From assembly GCF_000378985.1 (NCBI RefSeq), contig NZ_KB905370.1, forward strand, positions 4,834,799 through 4,898,798: DNA of 64,000 bases. The letters are read 5' to 3'. The position numbers were made by a program, and so were the translations under genes. This DNA is from Ensifer sp. BR816. Its GTDB lineage: Bacteria; Pseudomonadota; Alphaproteobacteria; Rhizobiales; Rhizobiaceae. Shown here piece after piece: positions 55,799 to 64,000 of this stretch (position 1 is the first letter of the stretch; every line of letters starts with the position of its first letter). The notes below the pieces were generated by a model. It was not told the DNA's origin and searched no databases. It saw only the letters and a program-made list of their open reading frames with translations.

Positions 55799-56398
55799 AT
55801 GACGGACACCCCGCAAAAAGCCCGGAAGGAACGCGCCAACGGCGTCATCGTCGGCGCCTGCCTTGCCTTCGTGGCCGGCATGGTCGGCATGGCCTATGCG
55901 GCCGTTCCGCTCTACGACATGTTCTGCCGGGTAACGGGCTACAACGGCACGACGCAGCGGGTCGAGCAGGCCTCGGACGTCATTCTCGACGAGACGGTCA
56001 AGGTCACCTTCGACGCCAATGTCGGGCCGGGCCTGCCATGGGATTTCACGCCGGTCCAGCGTGACATCGACGTCAGGATCGGTGAGACCGTGCAGGTCAT
56101 GTACCGTGCCAAGAACCTTTCGTCGAAGCCGACGACCGGCCAGGCCACCTTCAATGTGACGCCGATGGCGGCGGGCGCCTATTTCAACAAGGTGCAATGC
56201 TTCTGCTTCACCGAAACGACGCTCGAACCCGGTGAAGAAATGGAGATGCCCGTCGTCTTCTTCGTCGATCCGGAGATCGTCAAGCCGGTCGAGACCAAAG
56301 ACATCAAGACACTGACGCTATCCTACACCTTCTATCCGCGCGAGCCGTCGAAACCGGTGGCCGCGGCGAAGGACGAGGAAACTGAGAACAGACTTTGA
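55799..56398 (+). CDS. ctaG: Cytochrome c oxidase assembly protein CtaG (Cox11)
   Basis: This membrane-anchored copper chaperone delivers copper to CuB of subunit I. The 199-residue protein has a short cytoplasmic N-terminus, a single helix ([21 protein letters not shown]) and a periplasmic domain with the copper-binding motif [12 protein letters not shown] at 55799 has GAGGTG about 5 bases upstream; an in-frame GTG at 55790 is an alternative. Confidence 0.97.
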   Translation: MTDTPQKARKERANGVIVGACLAFVAGMVGMAYAAVPLYDMFCRVTGYNGTTQRVEQASDVILDETVKVTFDANVGPGLPWDFTPVQRDIDVRIGETVQVMYRAKNLSSKPTTGQATFNVTPMAAGAYFNKVQCFCFTETTLEPGEEMEMPVVFFVDPEIVKPVETKDIKTLTLSYTFYPREPSKPVAAAKDEETENRL

Positions 56399-56459
56399 CA
56401 TGAGGTCCGTTTCGGCTATGCCGGACGGGCACAAGAGAGGACCATCGGGGATTACTGAC

Positions 56460-57338
56460 ATGGCCGGAGCGCATCAGAAGAATCACGACTACCACATCAT
56501 CGATCCGAGCCCGTGGCCGTTGCTCGCCTCCATCGGCGCCTTCGTCATGGCTTTCGGCGGCGTCGGTCTCATGCGCTACGTTGCCGGCGGTTCGTTCAAG
56601 CTGTTCGGCCTGGAACTCGCCAATCCGTGGGTTTTCGCGATCGGTCTGGCGATCGTTCTCTACACGATGTTCGGCTGGTGGTCGGATACCATCCGGGAAG
56701 GCCGTGAGGGGCACCATACCCGAGTCGTTTCGCTGCACCTGCGCTACGGCATGATCATGTTCATCGCCTCCGAGGTGATGTTCTTCGCCGCCTGGTTCTG
56801 GGCCTTCTTCGATGCGAGCCTGTTTGCCGGCGAACCGATCCAGGCCGCTCGCGCCGCCTATACCGGCGGCGTCTGGCCGCCGAAGGGCATCGAGGTCCTC
56901 GATCCCTGGCACCTGCCGCTCTATAACACCGTCATCCTGCTGCTCTCCGGCACGACGGTCACCTGGGCGCACCACGCTCTGCTGCACGACGACCGCAAGG
57001 GGCTTGTCTACGGTCTGACGCTCACGGTGTTGCTCGGCGTTCTCTTCTCCTTCGTCCAGGGCTATGAGTACGCGCACGCGCCGTTCGCCTTCCGCGATTC
57101 GATCTACGGCGCCACCTTCTTCATGGCGACCGGCTTCCACGGTTTCCACGTTTTGGTCGGGACCATCTTCCTGCTGGTCTGCCTGTTCCGGGCGCTCGGC
57201 GGCGGCTTCAGTCAGCAGCATCATTTCGGCTTCGAGGCGGCAGCCTGGTACTGGCACTTCGTTGACGTGGTCTGGCTGTTCCTCTTCTTCTCCATCTACA
57301 TTTGGGGTGGCTGGGGCGCGCCGATCGCGCACGGCTAA
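56460..57338 (+). CDS. ctaE: Cytochrome c oxidase subunit III
   Basis: The 292-residue seven-helix subunit supports stability and proton uptake of the aa3 oxidase. The start [20 protein letters not shown] is typical. Later segments include [35 protein letters not shown], and the C-terminal [19 protein letters not shown] with [18 protein letters not shown]. It closes the oxidase operon: a strong terminator follows within 20 bp. Confidence 0.97.
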   Translation: MAGAHQKNHDYHIIDPSPWPLLASIGAFVMAFGGVGLMRYVAGGSFKLFGLELANPWVFAIGLAIVLYTMFGWWSDTIREGREGHHTRVVSLHLRYGMIMFIASEVMFFAAWFWAFFDASLFAGEPIQAARAAYTGGVWPPKGIEVLDPWHLPLYNTVILLLSGTTVTWAHHALLHDDRKGLVYGLTLTVLLGVLFSFVQGYEYAHAPFAFRDSIYGATFFMATGFHGFHVLVGTIFLLVCLFRALGGGFSQQHHFGFEAAAWYWHFVDVVWLFLFFSIYIWGGWGAPIAHG

Positions 57339-57356
57339 GACGGGTTCGTTACTGTG

Positions 57357-57394
57357 AAAACGGGGCGGCTGCTGCGAGGCAGCCGCCCCGTTTT
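57357..57394 (+). terminator. Strong Rho-independent terminator of the aa3 oxidase operon
   Basis: AAAACGGGGCGGCTGC, loop TGCGAG, GCAGCCGCCCCGTTTT: a 12-bp perfect GC stem with A and T tracts. It lies 19 bp after the ctaE stop. Confidence 0.95.
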
Positions 57395-57420
57395 GTTCAC
57401 GACGATTGCATGGTTGGACG

Positions 57421-57918
57421 ATGAAAAGCACCTTTTCGTTACCGCTCGCTGCCGCACTCCTACTGTCGCCGCCGCTTTCGGCCCTGGCCGACGAAACTGC
57501 GGATAAGGTTGTCGTCTACAAGGAACGCCGTGTGCTGCAACTCTTCCAAGGCGAACGGCTCCTGCGCGAATTTCCGATCGCGCTCGGCGGCAATCCCGTC
57601 GGGCACAAGGTGCGCGAAGGCGATCGAAGGACGCCGGAGGGGCGCTACGTTCTCGACTGGCGCAACGACGCGAGCAGCTTCTACCGGTCGATACACATCT
57701 CCTATCCGGCACCCGAGGACCGGGAGGCGGCCGCTTCGAAGGGCCTCGATCCCGGCGGCATGATCATGATCCATGGTCAGCCCAACTATTTCGGCTGGCT
57801 CGCCTTTTTGACGCAGATGTTCGATTGGACGGACGGCTGCATTGCGGTTACCAATGCGGAGATGGACGAAATCTGGGACATGGTTCCGAACAGCACGGCG
57901 ATCGAGATCAATCCATGA
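57421..57918 (+). CDS. L,D-transpeptidase family protein (YkuD)
   Basis: A 165-residue exported enzyme. A signal peptide (MKSTFSLPLAAALLLSPPLS, cleaved near ALA) is followed by a YkuD domain: VVYKERRVLQLFQGERLLREF, GHKVREGDRRTPEGRYVLD, MIMIHGQ and the catalytic cysteine in WTDGCIAVTNAEMDEIW. Such enzymes form 3-3 peptidoglycan crosslinks or attach proteins to the wall; this compact single-domain type is abundant in Rhizobiales. Its stop overlaps the DUF983 start by 4 bp. Confidence 0.92.
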   Translation: MKSTFSLPLAAALLLSPPLSALADETADKVVVYKERRVLQLFQGERLLREFPIALGGNPVGHKVREGDRRTPEGRYVLDWRNDASSFYRSIHISYPAPEDREAAASKGLDPGGMIMIHGQPNYFGWLAFLTQMFDWTDGCIAVTNAEMDEIWDMVPNSTAIEINP

Positions 57919-58298
57919 ATGACGACAAGGCGCTGTACCCGCCGGTAGACCCGATCACGACCGGGATCAGGGGACTTTGCCCGCGCTGCGGCCAGGGCCA
58001 TCTCTTCGACGGTTTCCTGAAGGTCCGACCGGCCTGCGAGAGTTGCGAGCTCGACTACCGCTTTGCCGATTCCGGCGATGGCCCCGTCGTTTTCGTCATC
58101 CTCATCGTCGGCTTCGTCGTGCTCGGGGCGGCGCTCTGGATGGAGGTCAGCCTCAATCCGCCGCTGTGGCTGCACTTCCTGCTCTGGATACCCTTGGCGA
58201 CGGCATTCAGCCTTGCTCTCACACGAATGCTGAAGGGCCTGCTCATCAACCTCCAATATCGCAACAGCGCGCGATCGGGCGAAATCGACCGTGGCTGA
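57915..58298 (+). CDS. DUF983 domain membrane protein
   Basis: A 127-residue protein with an N-terminal zinc-ribbon-like pair (LCPRCGQGHLFDGFLK and CESCELDYRF) and two membrane helices (about 58-80 and 84-106). DUF983 proteins often lie beside cytochrome oxidase genes in alphaproteobacteria and may assist assembly, but no activity is proven. The start overlaps the L,D-transpeptidase stop by 4 bp and the end overlaps SURF1 by 8 bp, so all three are coupled. Confidence 0.9.
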   Translation: MNDDKALYPPVDPITTGIRGLCPRCGQGHLFDGFLKVRPACESCELDYRFADSGDGPVVFVILIVGFVVLGAALWMEVSLNPPLWLHFLLWIPLATAFSLALTRMLKGLLINLQYRNSARSGEIDRG

Positions 58299-59049
58299 GG
58301 TTCGGTCGGCCCCGCGCGGCCCTCTCGGTCGGATTGCCGGTTTTGCAGCGGTCGCGATCGCTTTCGTCGTGCTTGTCTCGCTCGGCACCTGGCAGGTGGA
58401 GCGGCTATACTGGAAGGAAGCTTTAATCGCGGCCATTGCCGAACGACGCTCGGCGCCGCCGGCCTCACTCGGGGAGATCGAGGCCATTGCTGCGACGGGA
58501 GAGGACATCGACTATCGCGCCACGCGCGTTTCCGGCGTCTACGACCACGGCAAGGAGCGGCACTTCTTCGCCACTCATGAAGGCCGGACCGGTTACTACG
58601 TGTTCACGCCGCTGATGCTCGCGGACGGCCGCGCCCTATTCGTCAATCGCGGCTTCGTGCCGTTCGAGATGAAGGAGGCCGCGACGCGTGCCGAGGGACA
58701 GGTTGCCGGAACAGTGACGATCGATGGCCTGGCGCGCCCGCGGCTTTCGGAAAAACCGTCGTCGCTGGTGCCCGACAACGACATCGCCAAGAACATTTTC
58801 TACTGGAAGGATCTCGATGCGATGGCACGCGCCGCCGGCATCGCCGCGGACCGTGTCGTTCCATTCTTCCTTGACGCGGACTCTTCCGAAAATCCGGGCG
58901 GCCTTCCGATGGGCGGCGTGACGCAGTTCGACCTGCCAAACAACCATCTCCAATATGCGCTCACCTGGTATGGGCTTGCGGGAGCATTGGTTGTGGTTTG
59001 CGGCGCGTATGCTTTTCGCCATCGACGCAGAGACTATTCCGAAAAGTGA
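58291..59049 (+). CDS. SURF1 family cytochrome oxidase assembly protein
   Basis: A 252-residue protein with two membrane helices, one near the N-terminus (FAAVAIAFVVLVSLGTWQVERL) and one near the C-terminus (LTWYGLAGALVVVCGAYAF), enclosing a periplasmic domain, the classic SURF1 topology. Motifs include VSGVYDHGKERHFFATHE, ALFVNRGFVP and LPNNHLQYALTWYGLA. SURF1 helps insert haem a into subunit I. The start is GTG, inside the DUF983 gene. It fits the oxidase genes upstream even though a terminator and the L,D-transpeptidase gene intervene. Confidence 0.94.
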   Translation: MAEVRSAPRGPLGRIAGFAAVAIAFVVLVSLGTWQVERLYWKEALIAAIAERRSAPPASLGEIEAIAATGEDIDYRATRVSGVYDHGKERHFFATHEGRTGYYVFTPLMLADGRALFVNRGFVPFEMKEAATRAEGQVAGTVTIDGLARPRLSEKPSSLVPDNDIAKNIFYWKDLDAMARAAGIAADRVVPFFLDADSSENPGGLPMGGVTQFDLPNNHLQYALTWYGLAGALVVVCGAYAFRHRRRDYSEK

Positions 59050-59061
59050 ATCGGGGGACAA

Positions 59062-59427
59062 ATGGGTATTCTCGCCGCTATCCTGATAGCGTTTGCCGCA
59101 TTGCTGCACGTCGGCTTCCTCGTGCTCGAAATGTTCCTCTGGACGAAACCCCAGGGGCGGGCGGTCTTCCGGATGACGGCGGAGCGGGCCGAGACGACGC
59201 GGGTGCTTGCCGCCAATCAGGGGCTCTATAACGGATTCCTGGCCGCAGGCCTGCTCTGGTCGCTGCTCCAGCCCGAAGCGGCCTTTGCCCTGCAGTTGAA
59301 GGTCTTCTTTCTTGTGTGCGTGATCGTTGCCTCTATATATGGCGCATGGTCGGTCAAGCCTCGCATTCTGCTCGTGCAGGGCGGACCGGCAATGCTTGCG
59401 CTCCTGTTCGTTCTATTGGCGTCCTGA
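59062..59427 (+). CDS. DUF1304 membrane protein
   Basis: A 121-residue protein with four predicted membrane helices. The N-terminal segment LLHVGFLVLEMFLWTKPQGRAVF followed by ANQGLYNGFLAAGLLW is characteristic of DUF1304, a small family of unknown function. It starts 12 bp after SURF1 and ends 3 bp before ispH, so it is likely in the same transcript. Confidence 0.88.
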   Translation: MGILAAILIAFAALLHVGFLVLEMFLWTKPQGRAVFRMTAERAETTRVLAANQGLYNGFLAAGLLWSLLQPEAAFALQLKVFFLVCVIVASIYGAWSVKPRILLVQGGPAMLALLFVLLAS

Positions 59428-59430
59428 CCC

Positions 59431-60441
59431 ATGGCCTCACCCCCGGCAGCAAAATCCCCGATCACCATACGTCTCTGCGGGCCGCGTGGCTTCTGCGCCG
59501 GCGTCGACCGGGCCATCCAGATCGTCGTGCTGGCGCTCAAGGAATTCGGCGCCCCGGTCTATGTCCGCCACGAGATCGTGCACAATCGCTACGTCGTCGA
59601 GGGGCTCGAGGCCAAGGGAGCGATCTTCGTCGAGGAGCTCGACGAGATCCCGCCGGAGCACCGCAAGCAGCCCGTCGTCTTCTCCGCCCATGGCGTGCCG
59701 AAATCCGTGCCGGCCGACGCGGATCAGCGCAATCTCTTCTATCTCGACGCCACCTGCCCGTTGGTCTCGAAGGTCCACAAGCAGGCAATGCGCCACCACC
59801 GGCTTGGGCGGCATGTGGTGCTGATCGGCCATGCCGGACATCCGGAGGTCATCGGCACGATGGGGCAACTGCCGGAGGGGGCGGTCTCCCTCGTCGAGAC
59901 GGTGGAGGACGCCGATGTCTATGTGCCGCCCGATCCGGATAACCTCGGTTTCGTCACGCAGACGACGCTGTCCGTCGATGATACCGCAGGGGTCATCAAG
60001 CGCTTGCACGAGCGTTTTCCGAACCTGACGGCGCCGGCAGCCGATTCGATCTGCTACGCCACGACCAACCGGCAGGAAGCGGTCAAGCAGGCCGCCCCCG
60101 GCTGCGATCTGTTCCTGATCGTCGGTGCTCCCAATTCCTCCAATTCCAAGCGGCTCGTCGAAGTGGCGCTGCGGGCGGGGGCCAGGCATTCCGTGCTGGT
60201 GCAGCGTGCCTCGGAGATCGACTGGGATACCCTCGGCGACATCGCGACGGTCGGTCTGTCGGCGGGGGCCTCGGCGCCGGAGGTGATCGTCAACGAGATC
60301 ATCGAGGCGTTCCGCGAACGCTATCACGCGAAGGTCGAGCTCGCCGACACGGTCGAGGAAAACGAGAACTTCCTCGTCAATCGCGAGCTCCGCCATGTCG
60401 AACTGACCGCCGCCGACATGGCCTTCGTCAACGGCGAATAG
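59431..60441 (+). CDS. ispH: 4-hydroxy-3-methylbut-2-enyl diphosphate reductase
   Basis: IspH makes isopentenyl and dimethylallyl diphosphate, the final MEP-pathway step, using a [4Fe-4S] cluster. The 336-residue protein has the three cluster cysteines in [28 protein letters not shown] and [14 protein letters not shown], plus [16 protein letters not shown] for substrate binding. It is separated from DUF1304 by 3 bp. dxs at 26-28 kb supplies the start of the same pathway. Confidence 0.98.
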   Translation: MASPPAAKSPITIRLCGPRGFCAGVDRAIQIVVLALKEFGAPVYVRHEIVHNRYVVEGLEAKGAIFVEELDEIPPEHRKQPVVFSAHGVPKSVPADADQRNLFYLDATCPLVSKVHKQAMRHHRLGRHVVLIGHAGHPEVIGTMGQLPEGAVSLVETVEDADVYVPPDPDNLGFVTQTTLSVDDTAGVIKRLHERFPNLTAPAADSICYATTNRQEAVKQAAPGCDLFLIVGAPNSSNSKRLVEVALRAGARHSVLVQRASEIDWDTLGDIATVGLSAGASAPEVIVNEIIEAFRERYHAKVELADTVEENENFLVNRELRHVELTAADMAFVNGE

Positions 60442-60442
60442 A

Positions 60443-60464
60443 GCGGAACGAGAAAACGTTCCGC
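60443..60464. repeat. Hairpin between ispH and thrB
   Basis: GCGGAACG-AGAAAA-CGTTCCGC is an 8-bp perfect inverted repeat directly after the ispH stop codon. It lacks a long T tract and resembles a shortened dispersed rhizobial repeat (compare 21776-21818). Attenuation or mRNA stabilisation is possible. Confidence 0.5.
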
Positions 60465-60501
60465 GCCAACCCCTTGGATCCTGTCTCCGAAAGTAGCGAC
60501 C

Positions 60502-61482
60502 TTGGCAGTTTACACCGATATCACGGAAGATGAGTTGGTCCGCTTTCTCGCGGCCTATGAGGTGGGGGTGCTGACCTCCTACAAGGGTATTGCCGAAGGC
60601 GTCGAGAATTCGAACTTCCTCCTCCATACGACCAAGGGTGCCTACATCCTCACGCTTTACGAGAAGCGGGTGAATGCCGACGACCTGCCGTTCTTCCTGG
60701 GTTTGATGCATCATCTCGCCGAAAGAGGGCTCTCCTGCCCGCTGCCCTTGCCGCGGGATGATGGCGCGCTTCTCGGCACCCTGTCCGGCCGGCCGGCCGC
60801 CGTCATCTCCTTCCTGGAAGGCATGTGGTTGAGGAAGCCGGAGGCGCAGCATTGCCGCGAGGTCGGCCGAGCGCTCGCTTCGATGCATCGGGCCGGCGAA
60901 GGTTTCCCCTTGAAGCGCGCGAACGCGCTGTCCGTCGGCGGCTGGCGGCCACTCTGGCGGAATTCGGAAGCGCGCGCCGACGAGGTGCAAGCCGGGCTGA
61001 GGGAAGAAATCGCAGCGGAGCTCGCCTATCTGGAAGCGCACTGGCCAAAGGGGCTGCCGGAAGGCGTGATCCATGCGGATCTCTTCCCGGACAATGTCTT
61101 CTTTCTGGGCGACCGCCTTTCCGGTCTCATCGACTTCTACTTCGCCTGCAACGACTTCTTCGCCTACGACGTCGTTACCTGCCTGAATTCCTGGTGCTTC
61201 GAGAAGAACGGCTCCTACAACATCACCAAAGGCATGGCCCTGCTTTCCGGTTACGAAGGCGTGCGGAAGCTGACGGCCGAGGAGGTCGCAGTCCTACCGC
61301 TGCTCGCCCGCGGTTCGGCGCTACGCTTCTTCCTGACGCGGCTCTACGACTGGCTGATGACGCCGCCCGGCGCGCTGGTGGTCAAGAAAGACCCGCTCGA
61401 ATACTTGACGAAGCTGCGCTTCCACCGCGCCGTCGTCTCCAGCGCCGAATACGGCCTGAGGCGCGACGAGGCCTCGCAATGA
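60502..61482 (+). CDS. thrB: Homoserine kinase (aminoglycoside phosphotransferase-like type)
   Basis: A 326-residue kinase that phosphorylates homoserine for threonine synthesis. It is of the ThrB type related to choline/aminoglycoside kinases. [24 protein letters not shown] corresponds to the nucleotide-binding N-lobe, [13 protein letters not shown] is the catalytic Brenner motif, and [16 protein letters not shown] the metal-binding segment. It starts with TTG at 60502 ([16 protein letters not shown]); no better ATG is available without losing conserved sequence. It overlaps rnhA by 4 bp. Confidence 0.95.
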   Translation: MAVYTDITEDELVRFLAAYEVGVLTSYKGIAEGVENSNFLLHTTKGAYILTLYEKRVNADDLPFFLGLMHHLAERGLSCPLPLPRDDGALLGTLSGRPAAVISFLEGMWLRKPEAQHCREVGRALASMHRAGEGFPLKRANALSVGGWRPLWRNSEARADEVQAGLREEIAAELAYLEAHWPKGLPEGVIHADLFPDNVFFLGDRLSGLIDFYFACNDFFAYDVVTCLNSWCFEKNGSYNITKGMALLSGYEGVRKLTAEEVAVLPLLARGSALRFFLTRLYDWLMTPPGALVVKKDPLEYLTKLRFHRAVVSSAEYGLRRDEASQ

Positions 61483-61940
61483 AGCACGTCGACATCTTTA
61501 CCGACGGCGCCTGCTCGGGAAACCCCGGACCCGGCGGCTGGGGCGCGGTGCTGCGCTACGGCGACGTGGAAAAGGAGATGTCCGGCGGCGAGGCGGAAAC
61601 GACCAACAACCGCATGGAACTGATGGCCGCCATCTCGGCCTTGAACGCGCTGAAGCAGTCTTGCGAGGTCGATCTGCACACCGACAGCAAATATGTCATG
61701 GACGGCATCTCGAAATGGATCCACGGCTGGAAGCGCAACGGCTGGAAGACCGGCGACAGGAAGCCGGTTAAGAACGGCGAACTCTGGCAGGCTCTCGACG
61801 AGGCGAGGGACCGCCACCAGGTGACCTGGCACTGGGTCAAAGGCCACGCCGGCCATCCGGAGAATGAGCGTGCCGATGAGCTTGCGCGCAAGGGCATGGA
61901 GCCGTTCAAGAAAACACGCCGCACGAATGCTGCGCTCTGA
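61479..61940 (+). CDS. rnhA: Ribonuclease HI
   Basis: The 153-residue enzyme cuts the RNA strand of RNA-DNA hybrids. All four catalytic carboxylates are in place: [15 protein letters not shown] (Asp), TNNRMELMA (Glu), [12 protein letters not shown] (Asp) and [11 protein letters not shown] (Asp). The length equals the family norm. Its ATG overlaps the thrB stop (ATGA), so expression is coupled to homoserine kinase, an arrangement I recall from other alphaproteobacteria. Confidence 0.97.
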   Translation: MKHVDIFTDGACSGNPGPGGWGAVLRYGDVEKEMSGGEAETTNNRMELMAAISALNALKQSCEVDLHTDSKYVMDGISKWIHGWKRNGWKTGDRKPVKNGELWQALDEARDRHQVTWHWVKGHAGHPENERADELARKGMEPFKKTRRTNAAL

Positions 61941-61948
61941 CAAGTGAA

Positions 61949-61970
61949 GGCGGGCCCGCTCAGGCCCGCC
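61949..61970 (+). terminator. Hairpin after rnhA
   Basis: GGCGGGCC-CGCTCA-GGCCCGCC forms an 8-bp perfect GC stem 8 bp after the rnhA stop, but with only a weak T run. It lies 20 bp from the end of the convergent peroxiredoxin gene and could serve both. Confidence 0.6.
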
Positions 61971-61990
61971 CCGTTGACACTATCTCAAAA

Positions 61991-62476
61991 TCAAAGCTGT
62001 TCCAGCATGGCTGCCGCGCCGGAAACGGTCGCCTGGCCCGGGGAGTCTTCGACGTTCAGCGCCTTGACCACGCCATCCTCGACCAGCATCGAGTAGCGCT
62101 TCGAGCGGAGGCCGAGCGTGCCGGCCGACAGATCGATATCCAGGCCAAGTGCCTTGGTGAAGGCGGCGTTCCAGTCGGACAGGAAATGGATCTTGCCCAT
62201 GCCGCCCGACGCCGTTGCCCAGGCGCCCATCACATGCAGGTCGTTGACGGCGACCACGGCGATATCGTCGACGCCGCGGGCGAGGATCGCATCGCGGTTC
62301 TCAAGATAACCAGGCAGATGGTTGAGCGAGCAGGTCGGGGTAAATGCCCCCGGCACGGCGAAAAGCACGACGCGCTTGCCCGCGAACAGCTGGTCGGCGG
62401 TGATCTCGACCGGGCCGTCGGCGGTTTTTTCCTTGAAGGTTGCGTTGGGCAGCTTGTCTCCGACAGCGATGGTCAC
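61991..62476 (-). CDS. Peroxiredoxin, Prx5 type with a single cysteine
   Basis: A 161-residue thiol peroxidase of the thioredoxin fold. The peroxidatic cysteine lies in VPGAFTPTCSLNHLPGY (about residue 49). LRSKRYSMLVEDGVV and NVEDSPGQATVSGA are typical of the Prx5/PrxII group. No second cysteine exists, so it is a one-Cys enzyme that must be reduced by an outside thiol such as glutaredoxin/glutathione or thioredoxin. It should detoxify hydrogen peroxide and organic hydroperoxides, which matters in nodules and near the respiratory chain. Confidence 0.95.
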   Translation of the reverse strand: MTIAVGDKLPNATFKEKTADGPVEITADQLFAGKRVVLFAVPGAFTPTCSLNHLPGYLENRDAILARGVDDIAVVAVNDLHVMGAWATASGGMGKIHFLSDWNAAFTKALGLDIDLSAGTLGLRSKRYSMLVEDGVVKALNVEDSPGQATVSGAAAMLEQL

Positions 62477-62549
62477 ATTTCTCTCCTCGATTTCAACTCA
62501 CGGCTCGGCAATGGGGCGTGCCGCGCCTGCGAGCGACTATAGGAGCGCG

Positions 62550-63392
62550 TCAGTCAAAGGCAAGGGTGGTTTCCATGCTGCGAGCGCCGGCACGCACGGT
62601 GAGCGTGATCGGTTTGCCGGCCATCGTCGGCTCCTTGCCGGCGAGCTTCACCGGAATGTCGATGCGCCGCTCGGCGCCCGCCGGATCGCCCGCGACCGGT
62701 GCTCCGAAGGAGAGACCCGCGGGGCCGGCCAGGAAGATCTCCGGTTTGCCTGCGCCTTGCGGCAGCCGGAGGTCAAGGCGGATGATGCCAGCATCCTCGT
62801 CGAAATCTGCCTTCGCGATCCTGAAGTCCTCGGAAGGCGGCTCCGGAAGCGATGCGACAGCCTTCTCAATGCGGACACTGTCCAGAGGATTGTCGAAATC
62901 GCCGCTTTTGAGCGCCAGATCGAGTGTCCCTTGAAACGGAATGCAGATGTCTTGGCAAACGCCGAGGAACACGGAAACGCGGACCGCCAGGTCCTTTTCG
63001 CCGCTTACCCGTCTGAGCGCAAGCGGGAAGGCAACTGAGCTGTCGTAGCCCACATAGCGCCCGGGTCCCTCGCCAAAGGTCTTCGGTGCGGGGAACCGGA
63101 TCGATTCCAGCGCGACGCCGCCGGCCGGATCGAGCGTGATCTGCGGCGGTATTCCGCTCGCCCCGGGATCGCGCCAGTAGGTCTTCCAGCCCGGTTCGAG
63201 CTTGATTTCGAGAATCGCGGGAATGGAGCCGTCCGGTTTCGGCTGGGAGGCGACGAGGCGGATCGCGCCGCCAGGTGAGGTCACCCATGCACTGGTGGCG
63301 GCCTGCGACGGGACCGGCAAAAAAATAGCGGCGAGAAGGCTTGCCTTCGCGAGGCGCTGGGCCATCTTCTTTCTGGTTCGGCGTCTGGTCAT
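62550..63392 (-). CDS. Exported DsbD N-terminal-domain protein (DsbD-alpha-like, no membrane domain)
   Basis: A 280-residue periplasmic protein. Signal peptide about residues 1-31 (SLLAAIFLPVPSQAA). The remainder resembles the immunoglobulin-like N-terminal domain of DsbD (LEIKLEPGWKTYWRDPGASG, then FLGVCQDICIPFQGTLDLAL near residue 150 with a C-x3-C pair). Full-length DsbD also has a membrane electron-transfer core and a thioredoxin domain; neither is present here. It could take electrons from a separate CcdA-type protein and reduce periplasmic thiols. It is divergent from the YqgE gene. Confidence 0.87.
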   Translation of the reverse strand: MTRRRTRKKMAQRLAKASLLAAIFLPVPSQAATSAWVTSPGGAIRLVASQPKPDGSIPAILEIKLEPGWKTYWRDPGASGIPPQITLDPAGGVALESIRFPAPKTFGEGPGRYVGYDSSVAFPLALRRVSGEKDLAVRVSVFLGVCQDICIPFQGTLDLALKSGDFDNPLDSVRIEKAVASLPEPPSEDFRIAKADFDEDAGIIRLDLRLPQGAGKPEIFLAGPAGLSFGAPVAGDPAGAERRIDIPVKLAGKEPTMAGKPITLTVRAGARSMETTLAFD

Positions 63393-63637
63393 GAGCTAGC
63401 ACTAGCGCGTTTCAGCATCCGTCTCCAGCCGCCCGCGAGAGGTCGGCGATCATATCTGCTTGATCGGCGATTTCGGGTGACGGATGCCGCCCGTTTTGGG
63501 TTCCAACCTTGCGGCCAGATTGTCTTTGTTCGCTGGAGATCGAAAGCAACGCGAAAGAGCGTCGCGCGTGCAAATTCAGGCCGGCGCGACGTAGAGACGC
63601 TTTTCATTTCGTACCGAATTGGTAGGCTGTCTTCGTT

Positions 63638-64000
63638 ATGGCGACAAAAATGCAGCAGAAGATACGCGAACGCGGCTTCCTTGACGGTCAGTTCCTGATC
63701 GCCATGCCCAGCATGTTCGACGCCAATTTTGCCCGCACGGTGATCTTCGTCTGCGCCCACTCGGAAGACGGGGCAATGGGCTTCGTGCTGAACCGGCCTC
63801 AACGGCTGACCTTTCCCGACGTGCTCCTGCACCTGCAACTGCTTGATTCCGACGAAGTGATCCGGCTGCCTTCGGCAGCGCGCGAATTCCAGATCCAGGC
63901 TGGCGGCCCCGTCGAGACTGGCCGTGGCTTCGTCCTGCATTCGGACGACTATCTGAGCGATTCGAGCATTCCGGTCAGCGACGATATCTGCCTGACGGCG
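63638..64000 (+). CDS. YqgE/AlgH family protein, 3' end cut by window edge
   Basis: The first 121 codons are in the window. [40 protein letters not shown] is the classical UPF0301 N-terminus, and [18 protein letters not shown] the next conserved block. The whole family protein is about 190-200 residues, so around 75 are missing. Function is unknown; the name AlgH comes from alginate regulation in Pseudomonas. Confidence 0.95.
   Translation, partial: MATKMQQKIRERGFLDGQFLIAMPSMFDANFARTVIFVCAHSEDGAMGFVLNRPQRLTFPDVLLHLQLLDSDEVIRLPSAAREFQIQAGGPVETGRGFVLHSDDYLSDSSIPVSDDICLTA

Overview
The window is dense, GC-rich alphaproteobacterial chromosome with about 60 genes. The most likely source is a Sinorhizobium/Ensifer or closely related Rhizobiales species. 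Support comes from the clustered aa3 oxidase genes in the order ctaC-ctaD-ctaB-coxF-ctaG-ctaE, an ECF biotin transporter bioM-bioN-bioY, two RIME-like rhizobial intergenic mosaic repeats, a DUF1217 protein, and the order fabI, phosphatase, aroC, ribB. The species call is inference. No rRNA, tRNA, CRISPR array, prophage or insertion sequence was recognised.

Layout. 1-7.8 kb: the 5' part of purD, a putative polyamine-type periplasmic sensor plus GGDEF-EAL protein pair, a fosmidomycin-resistance-type exporter with a divergent AraC regulator, and ubiA. 7.8-14.6 kb: a RIME repeat, a possible 34-residue protein, DUF6101 and DUF1217 proteins, an FAD-dependent 2-hydroxyacid dehydrogenase and a Sua5/TsaC protein. 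14.9-17.6 kb: a cobalamin riboswitch ahead of a two-gene Rieske monooxygenase operon of the betaine demethylase type. 17.6-24 kb: a GH25 lysozyme, a CorA/ZntB transporter, an acyl-CoA dehydrogenase with an enoyl-CoA hydratase behind a MerR-type operator, and a MscS channel of atypical composition. 24-30.5 kb, minus strand: an RNA methyltransferase, tlyA, dxs, pirin, xseB and an HDAC-like deacetylase; dxs starts the isoprenoid pathway that ispH (59.4 kb) finishes.

30.5-36.5 kb: an enoyl reductase-like MDR protein, a thioesterase, and a compact five-gene operon bioM-bioN-bioY-acyl-CoA ligase-thiolase whose thiolase lacks the second catalytic cysteine. 36.6-44.9 kb: a YcaQ-type DNA glycosylase, tldD, a GNAT protein, ridA and a TetR regulator separated by three phased palindromes, a D,D-carboxypeptidase, a polysaccharide deacetylase, pdxH and a surface lipoprotein. 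45-51.6 kb: a J-domain protein, fabI, a histidine phosphatase, a DUF1344 protein, aroC, ribB with a degenerate RibA half, and ialB.

52-57.4 kb: the aa3 cytochrome oxidase operon, with a perfect FNR/FixK-type dyad just upstream of ctaC and a strong terminator after ctaE. 57.4-64 kb: an L,D-transpeptidase, DUF983, SURF1, DUF1304, ispH, thrB and rnhA in one direction, then a one-cysteine peroxiredoxin, a DsbD N-domain protein and the start of a YqgE/AlgH protein.

The observations I rate highest are the B12 riboswitch controlling a Rieske demethylase, the NspS/MbaA-like periplasmic sensor and c-di-GMP enzyme pair, the FixK-type box on the aa3 oxidase operon, the biotin transporter/ligase/variant thiolase operon, and the triple operator between ridA and tetR.
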